64,000 bases of DNA from Valencia hispanica (lineage: Eukaryota; Chordata; Actinopteri; Cyprinodontiformes; Valenciidae). Within the stretch, counting starts at the first letter, position 1; each line of letters opens with the position of its first letter. Made by a program: the position numbers and the translations under genes. The stretch covers positions 22,702,501-22,766,500 of the forward strand of contig OY747705.1 of NCBI GenBank assembly GCA_963556495.2, read 5' to 3'. Below, one piece after another: positions 1 through 10,320 of this stretch. The notes under the pieces were generated by a model. The model was not told the DNA's origin and ran no database searches. It saw only the letters and a program-made list of their open reading frames with translations.

Positions 1-700
1 CCATAAACAGCAATTTCCATGTCTTGCCACAGAGATTCTATTAGATTTAGGTCTGGACTTTAGCAATTTTAGGACATGATTATGCTTTAATCTAAGCCAC
101 TCCCCTTCAGCTCTGGAAGTATGTTATGGTTTGGTCCACACTGTCATGTCTTTTTCAGCCTCTTGAAAGTTTCCATTGTATTTAGCTCCACTTCAGCTAT
201 AATCAGGTTCCCTATCCCTGCTAAACAGAAGGATCTCAACAGCATGATGCTGCCGCCACCATGTTTCACCATGAGGATGGTGTGTTCAGGGTTACTTGCT
301 GTGTTAGTCTTTCTCCATATAGAGCTGTTTAACAAAAACAAATATTTTTGGACTTTTTTGACCAGAGCACCTGTGTCCTTTACAACTGAAAATGGGAATT
401 CTAATGTCTTGGTTTCAACAGTGGGTTTTGTTCTCAAACAGCACAGCTGTATTCTTATTGAGATTAAATGACTCCATTTATTAGTTAGGTCACTTCTGAA
501 GGCTATTGAAATTAATTTGGGGGTAATGCAAATGCACACTGCTCTTTTTAGTTTTGTATTTCTTTAAACAGTGTATCATGTTTCTTTCACTTCACAGTTA
601 TGGACCAATTGTGTTTGTCTATCATATAAAATCCCAGGCTTGTGGTTGAAATTTGGCAAAATGTGAAAAATCCCAACTGGAGTGAGTACTTTTGCAAAGC
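1..700 (-). mobile_element. Tc1/mariner remnant, cut by the window edge
   Basis: On the minus strand, 144-320 encodes a decayed Tc1 transposase core with the hallmark VKHGGGSIM block, and 1-65 resembles the C-terminal SPDLNPIE region with several stops. The sequence at 365-690 matches the non-coding terminal half of the common fish Tc1 family, ending in a 'gtgagtacttttgcaaag'-type end at about 690. The middle of the transposase is missing between about 365 and 420, so this is an internally deleted copy. The left end lies outside the window. Confidence 0.75.
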
Positions 701-2740
701 AGTCTTTTCCCTCATGCACAAAACCCCATCTACACTGTGTGTGTATTCATCATCTTGTGTCTTTGTTCTTGTTGAACACACCATGTCTCTATGTGTGTGT
801 GTGGGGGGGGCTGCAGTGTAAGCACCCAGCCGATAACTGTCGTCTTGCTCCCTTTGCATGTTTCTTGATGTCCTGAAAAGATTTCAGAGATGGAGACCAA
901 ATGGAAGACAGACATGTCATCTAGCTGCTCCCATCCAAGCCAACATGCGAGTGGAATAAGCACAAAGGCAAGATTCCAGCTGACATTTGCATTTTTGTCA
1001 ACTTGTTGATGTATTTAGTCAGCACTGATCATTTGTTTGCTTTTTTTTACTCTTGTTTATTCCTGTGGTAGATATTTGGTTTAAAGGTTCTATGGGATGT
1101 TACTGTATATGATTTTAGTTTAAATTCTCTGGTTTGCTGAATTTTTTTTCAATCATGACAATGAACCTGATGATGATGATGATGATGATTATTATTATTA
1201 TTATGAAGCAGTACTGTGAGCACCGAAGTGTTGTGTCCTGTTTAAATGATGAATTACAAGAACAGAGGAAGTAAATTAACTTATAAAGACTAATGTGGAG
1301 TCTCCCTCTACTGTGAAGGATCCCAGTCATCCTGTAGCCCTCACCAGAGGCTGAGCCTTCTAGTCAGCCCAAAGAAGGGGTGTTTGAGGGCAGCGGGGGC
1401 TTGGGAATGGCTGTCATCAGATGACAACACATGTCCCTGCTATGTGTACATAACTAAATGCTTACATGTAATTTCAGTGCAGTAGCTGCATGACAACACA
1501 GCCTCAGTGTGTGTGTACTGAAGTAGCGATGTGTGAATTTGTACTGTACATGCAGGTGTGTGTGCTCGTGTCTGCAAACAAATGTGTCTCTTGTCACACA
1601 AAACAACCACACCAACACATGCATGCACCCTTCGACAGCTGCACAGCACACAAGCAGGCACATGAAAACCGGACTCACTCCAGCAGTTGTTCAGCATCCG
1701 CCACAATGTCCCGAACTCTGCCTGTCACTTTGCTCTTTGTTAATTTTCTTATTCTAATAAACCACTCAGACATTCTTGTCTAAGTTGTGATCATTGACTG
1801 CAGTGTCTTCAGCTTCTTATTTACCTCCCTTATTCAACTAAAACAAAATGTAAAAGTAGAAGTACTGTAGATTAGGTTCTACAATGGTGGAGTTATGGAT
1901 TTCCAGGATTTCACAAAATGCAAAAGTTTTTTTAAAGGTACACTGCAGAACAAAACGTCTAATTTTGCTCTATATTTATTTGACTTAATGAGACCAGAAA
2001 AGGCAAATAAATCCAGCTAATCAGTGTGTTATTAGTAAAGAATATAGTGAACAAGTGACTTTTGCAGCTTTCCAAGTGGATCCTCCTGAGTCATTTAAAA
2101 TAGTAGAGGTTCTAGCTTATATATTTCTTTCCCCGACCTAACCCACAAATAGTAATTTTACCAAATGCCCCTAAAGTCCATACAATATTGTCACATACAT
2201 TTTCTGCAGGCATCTAAAATATAAGTAAACCCCTATGATGGAGAGGTTTGATTAAAAAAGTGTGAATAAACAGGGAAAAAAACAAGAAACATACTAATAG
2301 AGGTACTGAAAAGAACTCTGGTCTATTAATGGAAGCTTTCTGTGATGTCAGCAGAGGCTTCTGAGTTGAAGCTTGTTTTTTGGAAAACAGATTTTATCCT
2401 GATTAAATTACGATTCACAGGAAAATAAAACCATTATAAAAACTGGCCATCACATGTTGTTCTGTGGGTGATAAGCCTTACCTAGAATAGTTTTCACTAA
2501 AAACCTGATGAATGTCTTAATAAGTTATGGCTTGATAGATGAAAGGAAGAACTCAACAATTTCCTGCTGCAAATTAAACATCTTATGTGCTTTTTATGTT
2601 TTTCTTAAAAAATATTTATTTGAAAACTTCCTCAAGTTTTTCCTCATACTATTCATAATTTGGTTCCTCTAAAAAAAACAAAGAGTTGGGTTTTTAAAAG
2701 AAAGATTTAATACGTACAGGAGTGTATACTTATTCTGGAC
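701..2740. other. No gene seen; AT-rich DNA with simple repeats
   Basis: I find no supported coding region. There is a TG/G-rich tract near 795-812 and a TGA-to-TTA trinucleotide run at 1168-1204. A short frame ending at 1783 begins like a signal peptide but stops after about 25 residues without a convincing splice donor. The rest looks unique and non-coding. Confidence 0.5.
1168..1204. repeat. Trinucleotide microsatellite (TGA)n then (TTA)n
   Basis: Seen directly: about seven TGA units grade into about five TTA units without interruption. The switch of unit suggests the second run arose by mutation and expansion of the first. Confidence 0.9.
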
Positions 2741-2744
2741 AAAG

Positions 2745-2905
2745 ACACTTTATAAATACTTAACTTGCCCTGTGATGGACTGGCAATCTGTCCAGGGTGT
2801 ACCCTGCCTCTCGCACCGTGACTGCTGGAGATAGGCACCAGCCCCCCGCAACCCTGCAAAGGATGGAGGGGTACAGATAATGGATAGATGGATGGATAAA
2901 CACTT
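2745..2905 (+). mobile_element. Non-LTR 3' tail, Rex3/RTE-like
   Basis: The stretch with 'gatggactggcaatctgtcc', 'agggtgtaccctgcctctcg' and a terminal GATA/GATG run is the standard 3' end of an abundant teleost non-LTR retrotransposon. GATG-type tails are typical of Rex3-like RTE elements. No coding part remains, so this is a 5'-truncated copy. The family name is from memory and could be another Rex-type LINE. Confidence 0.6.
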
Positions 2906-3755
2906 AACTTTAATATTGGTTCTGGTTTTACATACATTTTCCAAGGTCAGCATCCTTGCTCAGATGAAAATACATTTTAAAAGTAGCTATCATTACCCAT
3001 TTAAACCAATAACATTTGTTATTTGCAGTTAGAACATTGCAAACTCCACTGCCACCCTCAAACTTTTGTCAAACATTGACTAGACAGAACTTATAAAATA
3101 GAAAAGCTAATATAAAATTGTGTGCAACCAAAACAATTGAAGCCTAGTTACACTATTGAAATTATTGCAGAGCAGCTTTGTCAGAATTCACGACAGTAAT
3201 GCGTTGTACTGGAGCAAAGAAAATGGCCTGAAATTTTGTTCCTAGACTGCCTGCCTCGTACAAAAAGGTGTTTTACAAGTGGGTCAATCAGAGGCTTTGG
3301 TTTTGCGTTATCTTTTTCCTACCTACAATGCAGTCCATATCTGATCCATTAAAATACATTTTCAAAATTGGACCCATGTGTTCAGCTCTTACAATGTTTG
3401 TTAACCACTTTACAGAAGCCATTTCGTAGAAAAGGGTCATTTACAGAGTAAAAACAAGCCAAAGCATTGAGCTGAAGGGACCGTGTGTCTCTGATGTATA
3501 TTTTCAGTTAACAAATATCTTTATTCTGCCATAATGATTTGACAGTAGGCAACAAAGTGAGAGTGTGCTGACTTTTAACTTAATCAACAGTACCATTCTA
3601 AGACTATTAATGATGATTATAACAAATACTGCTTTTGTAAGCATTGCAACATAGTACTATCAGGATAATAAAATTGTTGCTATATTAGAAGCCAGAAAAT
3701 AAAATTGTTGCTATATTAATAGCCAGAGTAAGCTCTGGATGGTAATATACCAAGT
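2906..3755. other. No gene seen; AT-rich
   Basis: No open frame, repeat end or RNA gene is recognisable. A short direct repeat ('aaaattgttgctatatta') occurs at about 3669 and 3701. If the candidate exons at 3764 and 3921 are real, this stretch would be intron. Confidence 0.4.
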
Positions 3756-3763
3756 TTTCACAG

Positions 3764-4022
3764 GTCCTTTGTGGATGATTTCACCATTAGGGTAAGTGAA
3801 ATGCACAAGAAGGACAAGAACAATCCTTTACATTTTACTATATTTTAATATAGTCTTACATATTTAAGTAATTTCATTTAACAAGTAAGAAATCATTGTA
3901 TTAATGCCTTATATTTGCAGTTTGACCACCCACTCTTCCTTGTGTGGTTGGGACTATCAGTGTTGTTTTCTCTCTTCTTCTCTCCATCCCTTGGGACATC
4001 AACACAGTTAACATACAGCTAA
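3764..4022 (+). CDS. Candidate last two exons of an unknown host gene (weak)
   Basis: A 28-bp segment (3764-3791) follows 'ttttcacag' and is followed by the strong donor 'ggtaagtg'. A second segment starts after 'tatttgcag' at 3921 and runs 33 codons to TAA at 4020-4022. Joined in phase they give a short peptide that ends in a hydrophobic stretch of about 16 residues (core LFLVWLGLSVLFSLFF), as in a membrane or GPI-anchor tail. An AATAAA lies at 4274-4279, about 250 bp after the stop, as expected for a 3' UTR. I do not recognise the protein, find no upstream exon, and chance splice motifs are common in AT-rich DNA. Treat as a hypothesis. Confidence 0.18.
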
Positions 4023-4273
4023 GACTTCAGAAAAACAAGGATTTGACAATTGCTTTTGTATTCTTTTATAGTACAACTAATTTAAAAAGTGTTTTAAACT
4101 AGGATTTGTGAATATATATGTGTCTAAATACTATAGAAATTTGCACGTCGTTAGTCTACTTTTATATATAAGACTTTCTAATTTATGAGTGTGTTACATA
4201 TTATGTGTGATAAAACTGAACAGACGTTATCTATACTGTATTCTGTTTTTGTAAATTAAGCTTTGTAATATGA

Positions 4274-4279
4274 AATAAA
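4274..4279 (+). promoter_or_regulatory. Candidate polyadenylation signal AATAAA
   Basis: A canonical hexamer in 'tatgaaataaaggg' sits downstream of the candidate terminal exon stop at 4022. It matters only if that exon is real; such hexamers are frequent by chance in DNA of this composition. Confidence 0.25.
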
Positions 4280-4461
4280 GGGTTTGGGAAATTATGGTTT
4301 TTGGAACTGTCATGCTTGCATGTTTCATGTCATTGGCAGTATAAAATGCAGTTTTCAGATGATGATCACATCTGTTTAGGGGCAAAAACCTACTGAATGC
4401 ATCAACAGCTCACATTAAGAAGCCTACTTGCAATAACAGGCAATGACTCTTTAGCCTAATT

Positions 4462-4600
4462 CAAATGGCACACCATGGCTGCATATCAGGGTAATTCTGC
4501 CTCCATGGTGTGTCCTTTGAATGTGCAGTCGCCTTGCTGCCACAGCGCATTCAAAGGACACATTGGCGAGGCGAGAATATTGTGCAGTTCGTGCCACCAA
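4462..4600. repeat. Imperfect palindrome with a 14-bp perfect stem
   Basis: GTGTCCTTTGAATG at 4510-4523 is perfectly inverted at 4548-4561. The similarity extends outward for about 40-50 bp on each side with small gaps (for example left 'aattctgcctcc' against the inverse of right 'ctcgcctcgccaa'). It could be a small hairpin MITE or a stem-loop. The arms are longer than a miRNA precursor needs, and I see no target-site duplication. Confidence 0.6.
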
Positions 4601-4709
4601 GCTTGATAGTAATATTACCACAATGCTGGTTAACCACTTATGGAGGACCAAAGGCTCCCTGATGCTGCTATGAAGCAAAGTGGCACCACTGGTATTTGAA
4701 ACAGGCTTT

Positions 4710-5460
4710 TGACTTCACTGTAGAAGAATTTTAGCCTGCTCTTCTTTGCAAATTGTTTAAAATGACTTTTAAATTGGCGGGTTTTTAAACTATGAATGGC
4801 CTAATTAAGGTCATGCCACAGCCTCTCACACATATTTAAGTCCAGACTTTGACTAGCCCACTCTAATTACTTCATTTGGGATTTTTTTTTAACAATTGAG
4901 AGGTGGACATCTATGCAGGTATGATCTTTTTCTAAAATGCTGTTAGTAGTTTTCTGCCTTTGTAGCAGGACATCGGTTATCCTAAAAGTTCCAATTTTCT
5001 ATTTGATGGCCAAGGTGATATTCTTTTTTTTTTTGGCAAATGTGAGGTGGGTCTTAGTGTTCCTTTTGGTCAACACTGATTTTAGCCTTGCTAAATGAGA
5101 AATACTGACCTTAACTGAGATCATTAGGCCTGCAGCACTTTAGATTTTGTTCTGGGTTCTTTTGTAATCACCTGGATAAGTTGTGGATGTACTCTTAGAG
5201 TAACACAAATGAATAATGCAAATGGATACAAACCAGTCTCTTTTGTACATGTTTTAGATTGAAGCCTTTATTTGTAATATGCTATTACTTTTCCAGTTAG
5301 AGACATGCTGGTTTGGTTAGATTTTGTTTCTTAACAAATTGCATAATTATTTGAAAACTGTATTTCATGTTTAGTCTTTGTTTAATGATCAGAATCATTT
5401 AATTGTGACAAAAATCAAATACAAAATAAATCTGTAAGAGGGCATACAGTATGCTTTCCA
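4710..5460 (-). mobile_element. Tc1-like remnant (DDE transposase C-terminal fossil)
   Basis: The minus strand of 4795-4870 encodes a relic of the Tc1 C-terminal block (W-SQS-DLN---ERLWHDL, the SPDLNPIE motif). The segments around 5035-5200 and 5370-5450 match the coding and terminal parts of the same widespread fish family, including 'gcctgcagcactttag', 'ttctgggttcttttgtaat' and the 'gtctttgtttaatgatcag' end. Several indels and stops make it long inactive. Confidence 0.6.
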
Positions 5461-7454
5461 CAGAATATGATATACGATTTTAAAATGGTTAAAATATGTA
5501 AAAATTACTCATGTAAGGCCTTTTAGCCTTGCAATATTTCTTAAAATGTGTTTCTTTCACACTTCAACCGTGTCAAAACATGAGGGTTAAACTGTGTCCA
5601 GTGTCCTCCACATCTCCAACAAGCATAGAGCTAAAGAATCAGAGGCAACCAGCTTCCTGATTTTTGGCCTGCCACTCTTAGCATATGAGCCACAGCTGCC
5701 ATCAGCATTGCATTATTTATTGTAATATAATCAGTGTTGACCTTTTGTGGGTATGCACCTTTCCAGGCTGGTTTCCAGATGTACCGTTGTTACATTTCAC
5801 TGTGGCATACACAGAGAACATCATTAAAATATGTATACTTTCATATTAATCTACAGTTCACTATGTTCTGAATATAAGTGCAGAAAGAAGTAAATATAAA
5901 CCACAGCAACTTTCCTTAAAATTTAATTTTGGTGCATTGCAAGGCAATGGGAACTGATGAAATATTCAGTATCAAGACTCCTTAATTGGAACAGTTTTAT
6001 AACTCCACTAAAATCATACTATCTGCTTTAATGAGCAAGCAATCATGATGGAGCCACATGGGACATTTATTCATGAGGGAACAAATGGCTCAGTAATTTT
6101 ATCCAGCCCCTAATCAGCAACCTAATACCATCAGTTGAAATCTTACTAAGGTTGTCAGGGTCAAAATCTAACTTCTCTGCTCAGATTTATTCTTATTTCA
6201 GAATAATGTCTTCCATCTCAATAACCGGGCAATAATGTTAATTTGTTAAAGCTGACATGAACCAAGAAGGAACAAATAATGTCATAATCTATTTTCTAGA
6301 GCTTATCAAGGTTATTAAATATATGTTTTTATATAGTGGAACAATTCAAATGAATCAAAAACATGAACTGCAAATACAGTTATTGCCACTCTTGTAAAAC
6401 ACCTTGAGACAGGTTCTTTTTCAAATTAGTTTGCTTTTAATTAGAAATTAATTGTGTTATTGCAATAAAAATAATTAGTTTTAAGGTTGGTAAAGATGAA
6501 GGGTGCATTGCACTATGAAAATTTATTCATTTTGTAAAATAATTTGCTGGTTGAGAAAACCTTAGACATTTTATTGGACACATTTAACTTATGGACTGAA
6601 ATGTCAAAAAGTTGATCTTCAGTGTATAATCAAGCAATAAGCTCCACCATGTTTGGAGTTTAGTTCATTCTTAGATGGAGAATGCTAGCTGATCAAAAAT
6701 ACTGAGGATTATTATTTTGGGTAAAATCAAGGTGAAACATGCCTTTAGTACTACCATAAAATAGTTTTTAATGAATTGTATAAAAAAGCAAAACTAGTAA
6801 GATACTTTATTGTTTGATGCCCCTTTCAGCTCATGTTGCACAGTAAAATCTGTTTCTTGACCTCCTTTTCTCCCCTCTACTTTTCCCAATCCAGCGCATC
6901 ATCCCTCCAGGGAGCCTATCAGCCCGTTTCACATCTGTTGAGTGGTGCAGGGCTGAGAGGATATGTCAGTGGTTCTCATTCACTTGTGTTTTATGGGAGT
7001 GAAGCCCTCCAGTGCTGCAGTGTTCGAATGACAGGATTGAAGGGACTGACTGCATGTGCCACCTCAGAGATAATTTACAGCTTGTTTACACCCAGTTCAC
7101 ACCAGAAAAAAAAACTCCAAGTCTGTTTATCCCAAAGATGTCTGTCTTCCTGACCATCCATTTGTTTTTTTGTGTCCGTCAGTCCATACAAACATCCAAA
7201 TATTCTCTTTTTTTCACCCTGTCCTGCAGCAACACACTCATTATGATGAATCTGATTAACGAAAAAGGCTGAAACAGTGCCAGTGGGTACTCTCTTTGAT
7301 TTGAATCTATCTCCACAGTTAAGCTGAAAACAAGGCCATCCTTTTAGTTCTCCATCTCAACACTTGAATTCTTAGAAATACTCAAGTTTTTACCTTAAGA
7401 GTGGGAAGGAAAAAAAGAGAAAATATGACTCAATGCGAGACTGTAAAAAAAACG
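5461..7454. other. No gene seen; possible conserved non-coding block
   Basis: No recognisable transposon or coding exon. 5930-6480 is AT-rich, free of obvious repeats and dense in ATTA/TAAT and ATTCATGAG-like words, a texture often seen in vertebrate enhancers. At 6894 a good pyrimidine-rich acceptor ('cttttcccaatccag') precedes a 35-codon open stretch, but no donor or homology supports an exon. Confidence 0.35.
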
Positions 7455-8250
7455 ATGTCGAGGGCCTTGCATAAGTATTCATACCCTTGTGCTAGACCAA
7501 ACATGTCCAGCTGAAGCCCCACAGGCCACATAGGACCAGTGATACCAATGTATCCAATCTGCGAGATATTTATGATTAATGGCCCACCTGTGTAGTGTTC
7601 GTAGTACAGTACATATCCTACCATGCATTGTAAACAGTACATCTGGCTCAAGGCTGGGATTGCACAAGCTACGCTTTTGGAAGAGTGAGATAATCCAAGG
7701 AAACAAGTCATGAAAAATCAAGTGAGCCTTGCAATGTTACAAAGCGTACACCCTGTGCAATGACGTCAAAGGGCTCTTTGCTCCATTGTAGCTCTGCATT
7801 TAGCATTGTTCTGCTGAAAGGTGAACCTCTATCCAAGTCTCAAATGTTTTGCAGCCTCTAACAGCTTTCCTTTCAAAGCATGATTCTGCCATCACCATGT
7901 TTCACTTAGGGGATGGTGTCTTCAGCGTCATGTGTAGAATTAGATTTCTGGCACAAATAGCGTTTAGCACGTAGATAAAAAAGAACAATTTTGGTCTCAT
8001 CTGACCAGATTCGCTTGTTCCACGTGATTGTTGTATCCCCTAAATGGTTTGTGGCAAACAGCAATTCTTCTTCTATCTTGATGACACTCTCTCAAAGAGG
8101 TCAGATTTGTGGAGGGTATGAATAATAGTTCATAGCTAACATGGGCCTCTTATCAGGCTCACTGATTAATGCTCCACTTCCATTAAATTAGAAGTTTGTG
8201 GTTATGATGAGGAACAGTTAAAAGGTGTGAAAACTTTTGCAAGGTACTGC
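7455..8250 (-). mobile_element. Tc1/mariner remnant with both ends
   Basis: The left end 'ccttgcataagtattcatac' and the right end 'gtgtgaaaacttttgcaagg' are inverted versions of one another and match the fish Tc1 family. The internal minus strand near 8003-8030 encodes the WSDETK-type catalytic block, and 7795-7925 matches its coding half. At about 800 bp, half the usual 1.6 kb, it is an internally deleted, non-autonomous copy. 7500-7790 is too diverged to align by eye and may include another insertion. Confidence 0.7.
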
Positions 8251-9529
8251 TATTACCTATTTTAAAGAAACAGCAGTAAGAGGAAAGATAAGCTGTTTTA
8301 CTGATGACTTCACATGGGAATAGTTACATGCAAGTGCCAGGTGAATAAAATATGATCTTCTGTTCATTCTGACTTGGTGATGTAGTCAGAAATTAAACAA
8401 TATTTCAGGCACTCACACAAAAAACACGCAACACTTTTAAAGGCCTGGAGCAACAATTGGTGCACCAGAACAGCCCCGTTTTCCCATGTTTGCTCTGGGG
8501 TAACTACAGCGTCTTTCCTGAGACTAAACAGAGACTTCATGATACTAATGAATGGACATCTGTTACATATGTAGAGCACAAAGGAGCATCTTGGATGCCC
8601 TGAGCATTGCCAGTTTTTCAAAGCATAAGAAATCCAAGTGATTGCAGTATCAGTATTGAATATTAAAGAGGAGGATAGCTATTAAAAAGGTTTAACATGC
8701 AACCTTTACCTCCCCCAAGTTTAATAACCAGCTAATGTATAGTCTTCTTGTCTGATCCATAAATATTAAAAGTTTTATAAAGGACAGGAACTATAAGAAA
8801 TAAGAAGGAGATAATGAAATTAAACCCAAGAGAAATGAAATGTGAAATAAAAAGATACACGAAGGGAGACTGCAGTAGAGTAGAAGATACTTGGAGGCAG
8901 ATGCAATTTGTGTATCTCAAATGGGAGACGGGCGCCCTCAGCTGGAGATATAGGGAATAGCACAAACTGAAAAATGAGTTTCTATATTGGCTCAGTGACT
9001 TACGGAAATGTTTGGCTTTGATGATTAGATTTTGCGAATAAAGAAACTTTCATTTTGAGGATGAAATTCACTGTATTACCACCATGCCATTTGTAGTTGT
9101 TAGGATTATTTAAGTCTTGGTGTACACAGAACTGCATCAGAAGTAGCATATGGCTTAGTTTATGCAGAACAGAGTGTTTGTGAAGTTTTACTTCTTAGAG
9201 TGAGTCAGTCACACAGTCAGCAGAAGGCTGTCAGGAGATAGAGAGAAATGTTTTTGTGCTGCCTTTTTCTCTCAATGGAAAGTAATTAAGAACTTGCGTC
9301 TGACATCAACAGTGCTACAATCTTAAAAAATAAGAAACTATTTTGAGAAAACTGCCAATGGCTGAAACACACATAAGATCACAATAAAATTTAAGCATGT
9401 ATGTGCCTGTAGAAACCTAGAAGTATGGATTGAAAAGACGTGGTGTGAAGGATCAATTATGGATGAGTAATAACTTGTTATAGTTTTTACATTTTTATAA
9501 AAATAAAAAATATTGACCGAAAAAACAAG
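8251..9529. other. No gene seen
   Basis: AT-rich sequence with no supported frame, RNA or repeat end. Short frames on both strands have no recognisable domain. Confidence 0.5.
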
Positions 9530-9650
9530 ATCAGGGATACAAGCGGCTGAAATAAGTTTCTTCTGTAGAGTGTCTGGGCTCTCCCTTAGAAGATAGGGTG
9601 AGAAGCTCAGTCATCCGGAGGGGGCTCAGAGTAGAGCTGGATGTTTAATA
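9530..9650 (+). mobile_element. LINE ORF2 C-terminal fragment (Rex-type)
   Basis: The segment around 'acaagcggctgaaataagtt', 'gggctctcccttagaagata' and 'gagaagctcagtcatccgg' is a well-known piece of a teleost non-LTR retrotransposon ORF. Its plus-strand translation gives a SFFCRVSGLSLRR-type peptide. Only about 120 bp survive and one frameshift is present. The exact family is uncertain. Confidence 0.6.
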
Positions 9651-10039
9651 TCAAAGTCTACAATTCTGAGAAAATGTTATATAAACATACAATTAAAAGT
9701 GAAAAATGCACGTTTTAAAACTTTATTTTAAATGTAATGTATTCTAATGTTTCATTTAAAATGAGTAAAATCCCACAGTCTTATGTTGTCACGCACATGA
9801 TGAGAACATCATTTTAAAGGAAGGTTGTCCTGTTTAAACCTCAGACATTTAACTTCTTTATGTCCTGTTGAGGTGCAATACAAAGAGCTGTCTGAGTCCT
9901 TCAGAAAGATTGTAGCAGCTTATCAGCCTGATAAGGGATTTGAAGTTGTCTCATAATAATTAGAAATCAGCCACTCCGTTATAGTTTACATGTCAAAGAG
10001 ATTCAACTTCTAACATTCCCAGTCCATGCCATCTTTAAA
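9651..10039. other. No gene seen
   Basis: AT-rich spacer with no recognisable element. Confidence 0.45.
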
Positions 10040-10320
10040 AAATAACCCTGACAGAAGACCACAAGACACTTAAAGAAGTTTTCGAAAACCTTTATTTGTT
10101 ATTGTATTACCTACAGCAGGCTCTCACTATGGTTGACAGAAAAAAAAGGTCTTGGAACTTTCCTTAGAGGTGTGCAAGGAGGAAACCTTGATTATTTAAG
10201 AAAAATCTCAAGGCCAGACTAAAGTTTCCAAAAAGAACCCCCACAAAGACTAAGACCAGAACATGTGGAAACATGTTATTTAAACAGATGAGTCTAAAGT
10301 GCAAATATGAACAAGAGAAT

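Noticed and set aside
1490..1783. Signal-peptide-like frame ending near 1783
   Set aside because: The last ~25 residues after an internal ATG look hydrophobic, but the frame stops at once, lacks a convincing splice donor and lies in low-complexity DNA.
3764..4022. Serpin C-terminus, suggested by an FDHPL...SP pattern
   Set aside because: The spacing and following residues do not fit the serpin signature; only 'DHP' and a distant 'SP' coincide.
4510..4561. miRNA precursor
   Set aside because: A perfect 14-bp stem with imperfect outer arms is possible, but the arm asymmetry and gaps are more like a MITE or foldback remnant. No small-RNA evidence is available.
6833..7153. 106-codon frame and a candidate exon after the acceptor at 6894
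   Set aside because: A good pyrimidine tract, but no donor, no recognisable domain and no supporting neighbouring exon.
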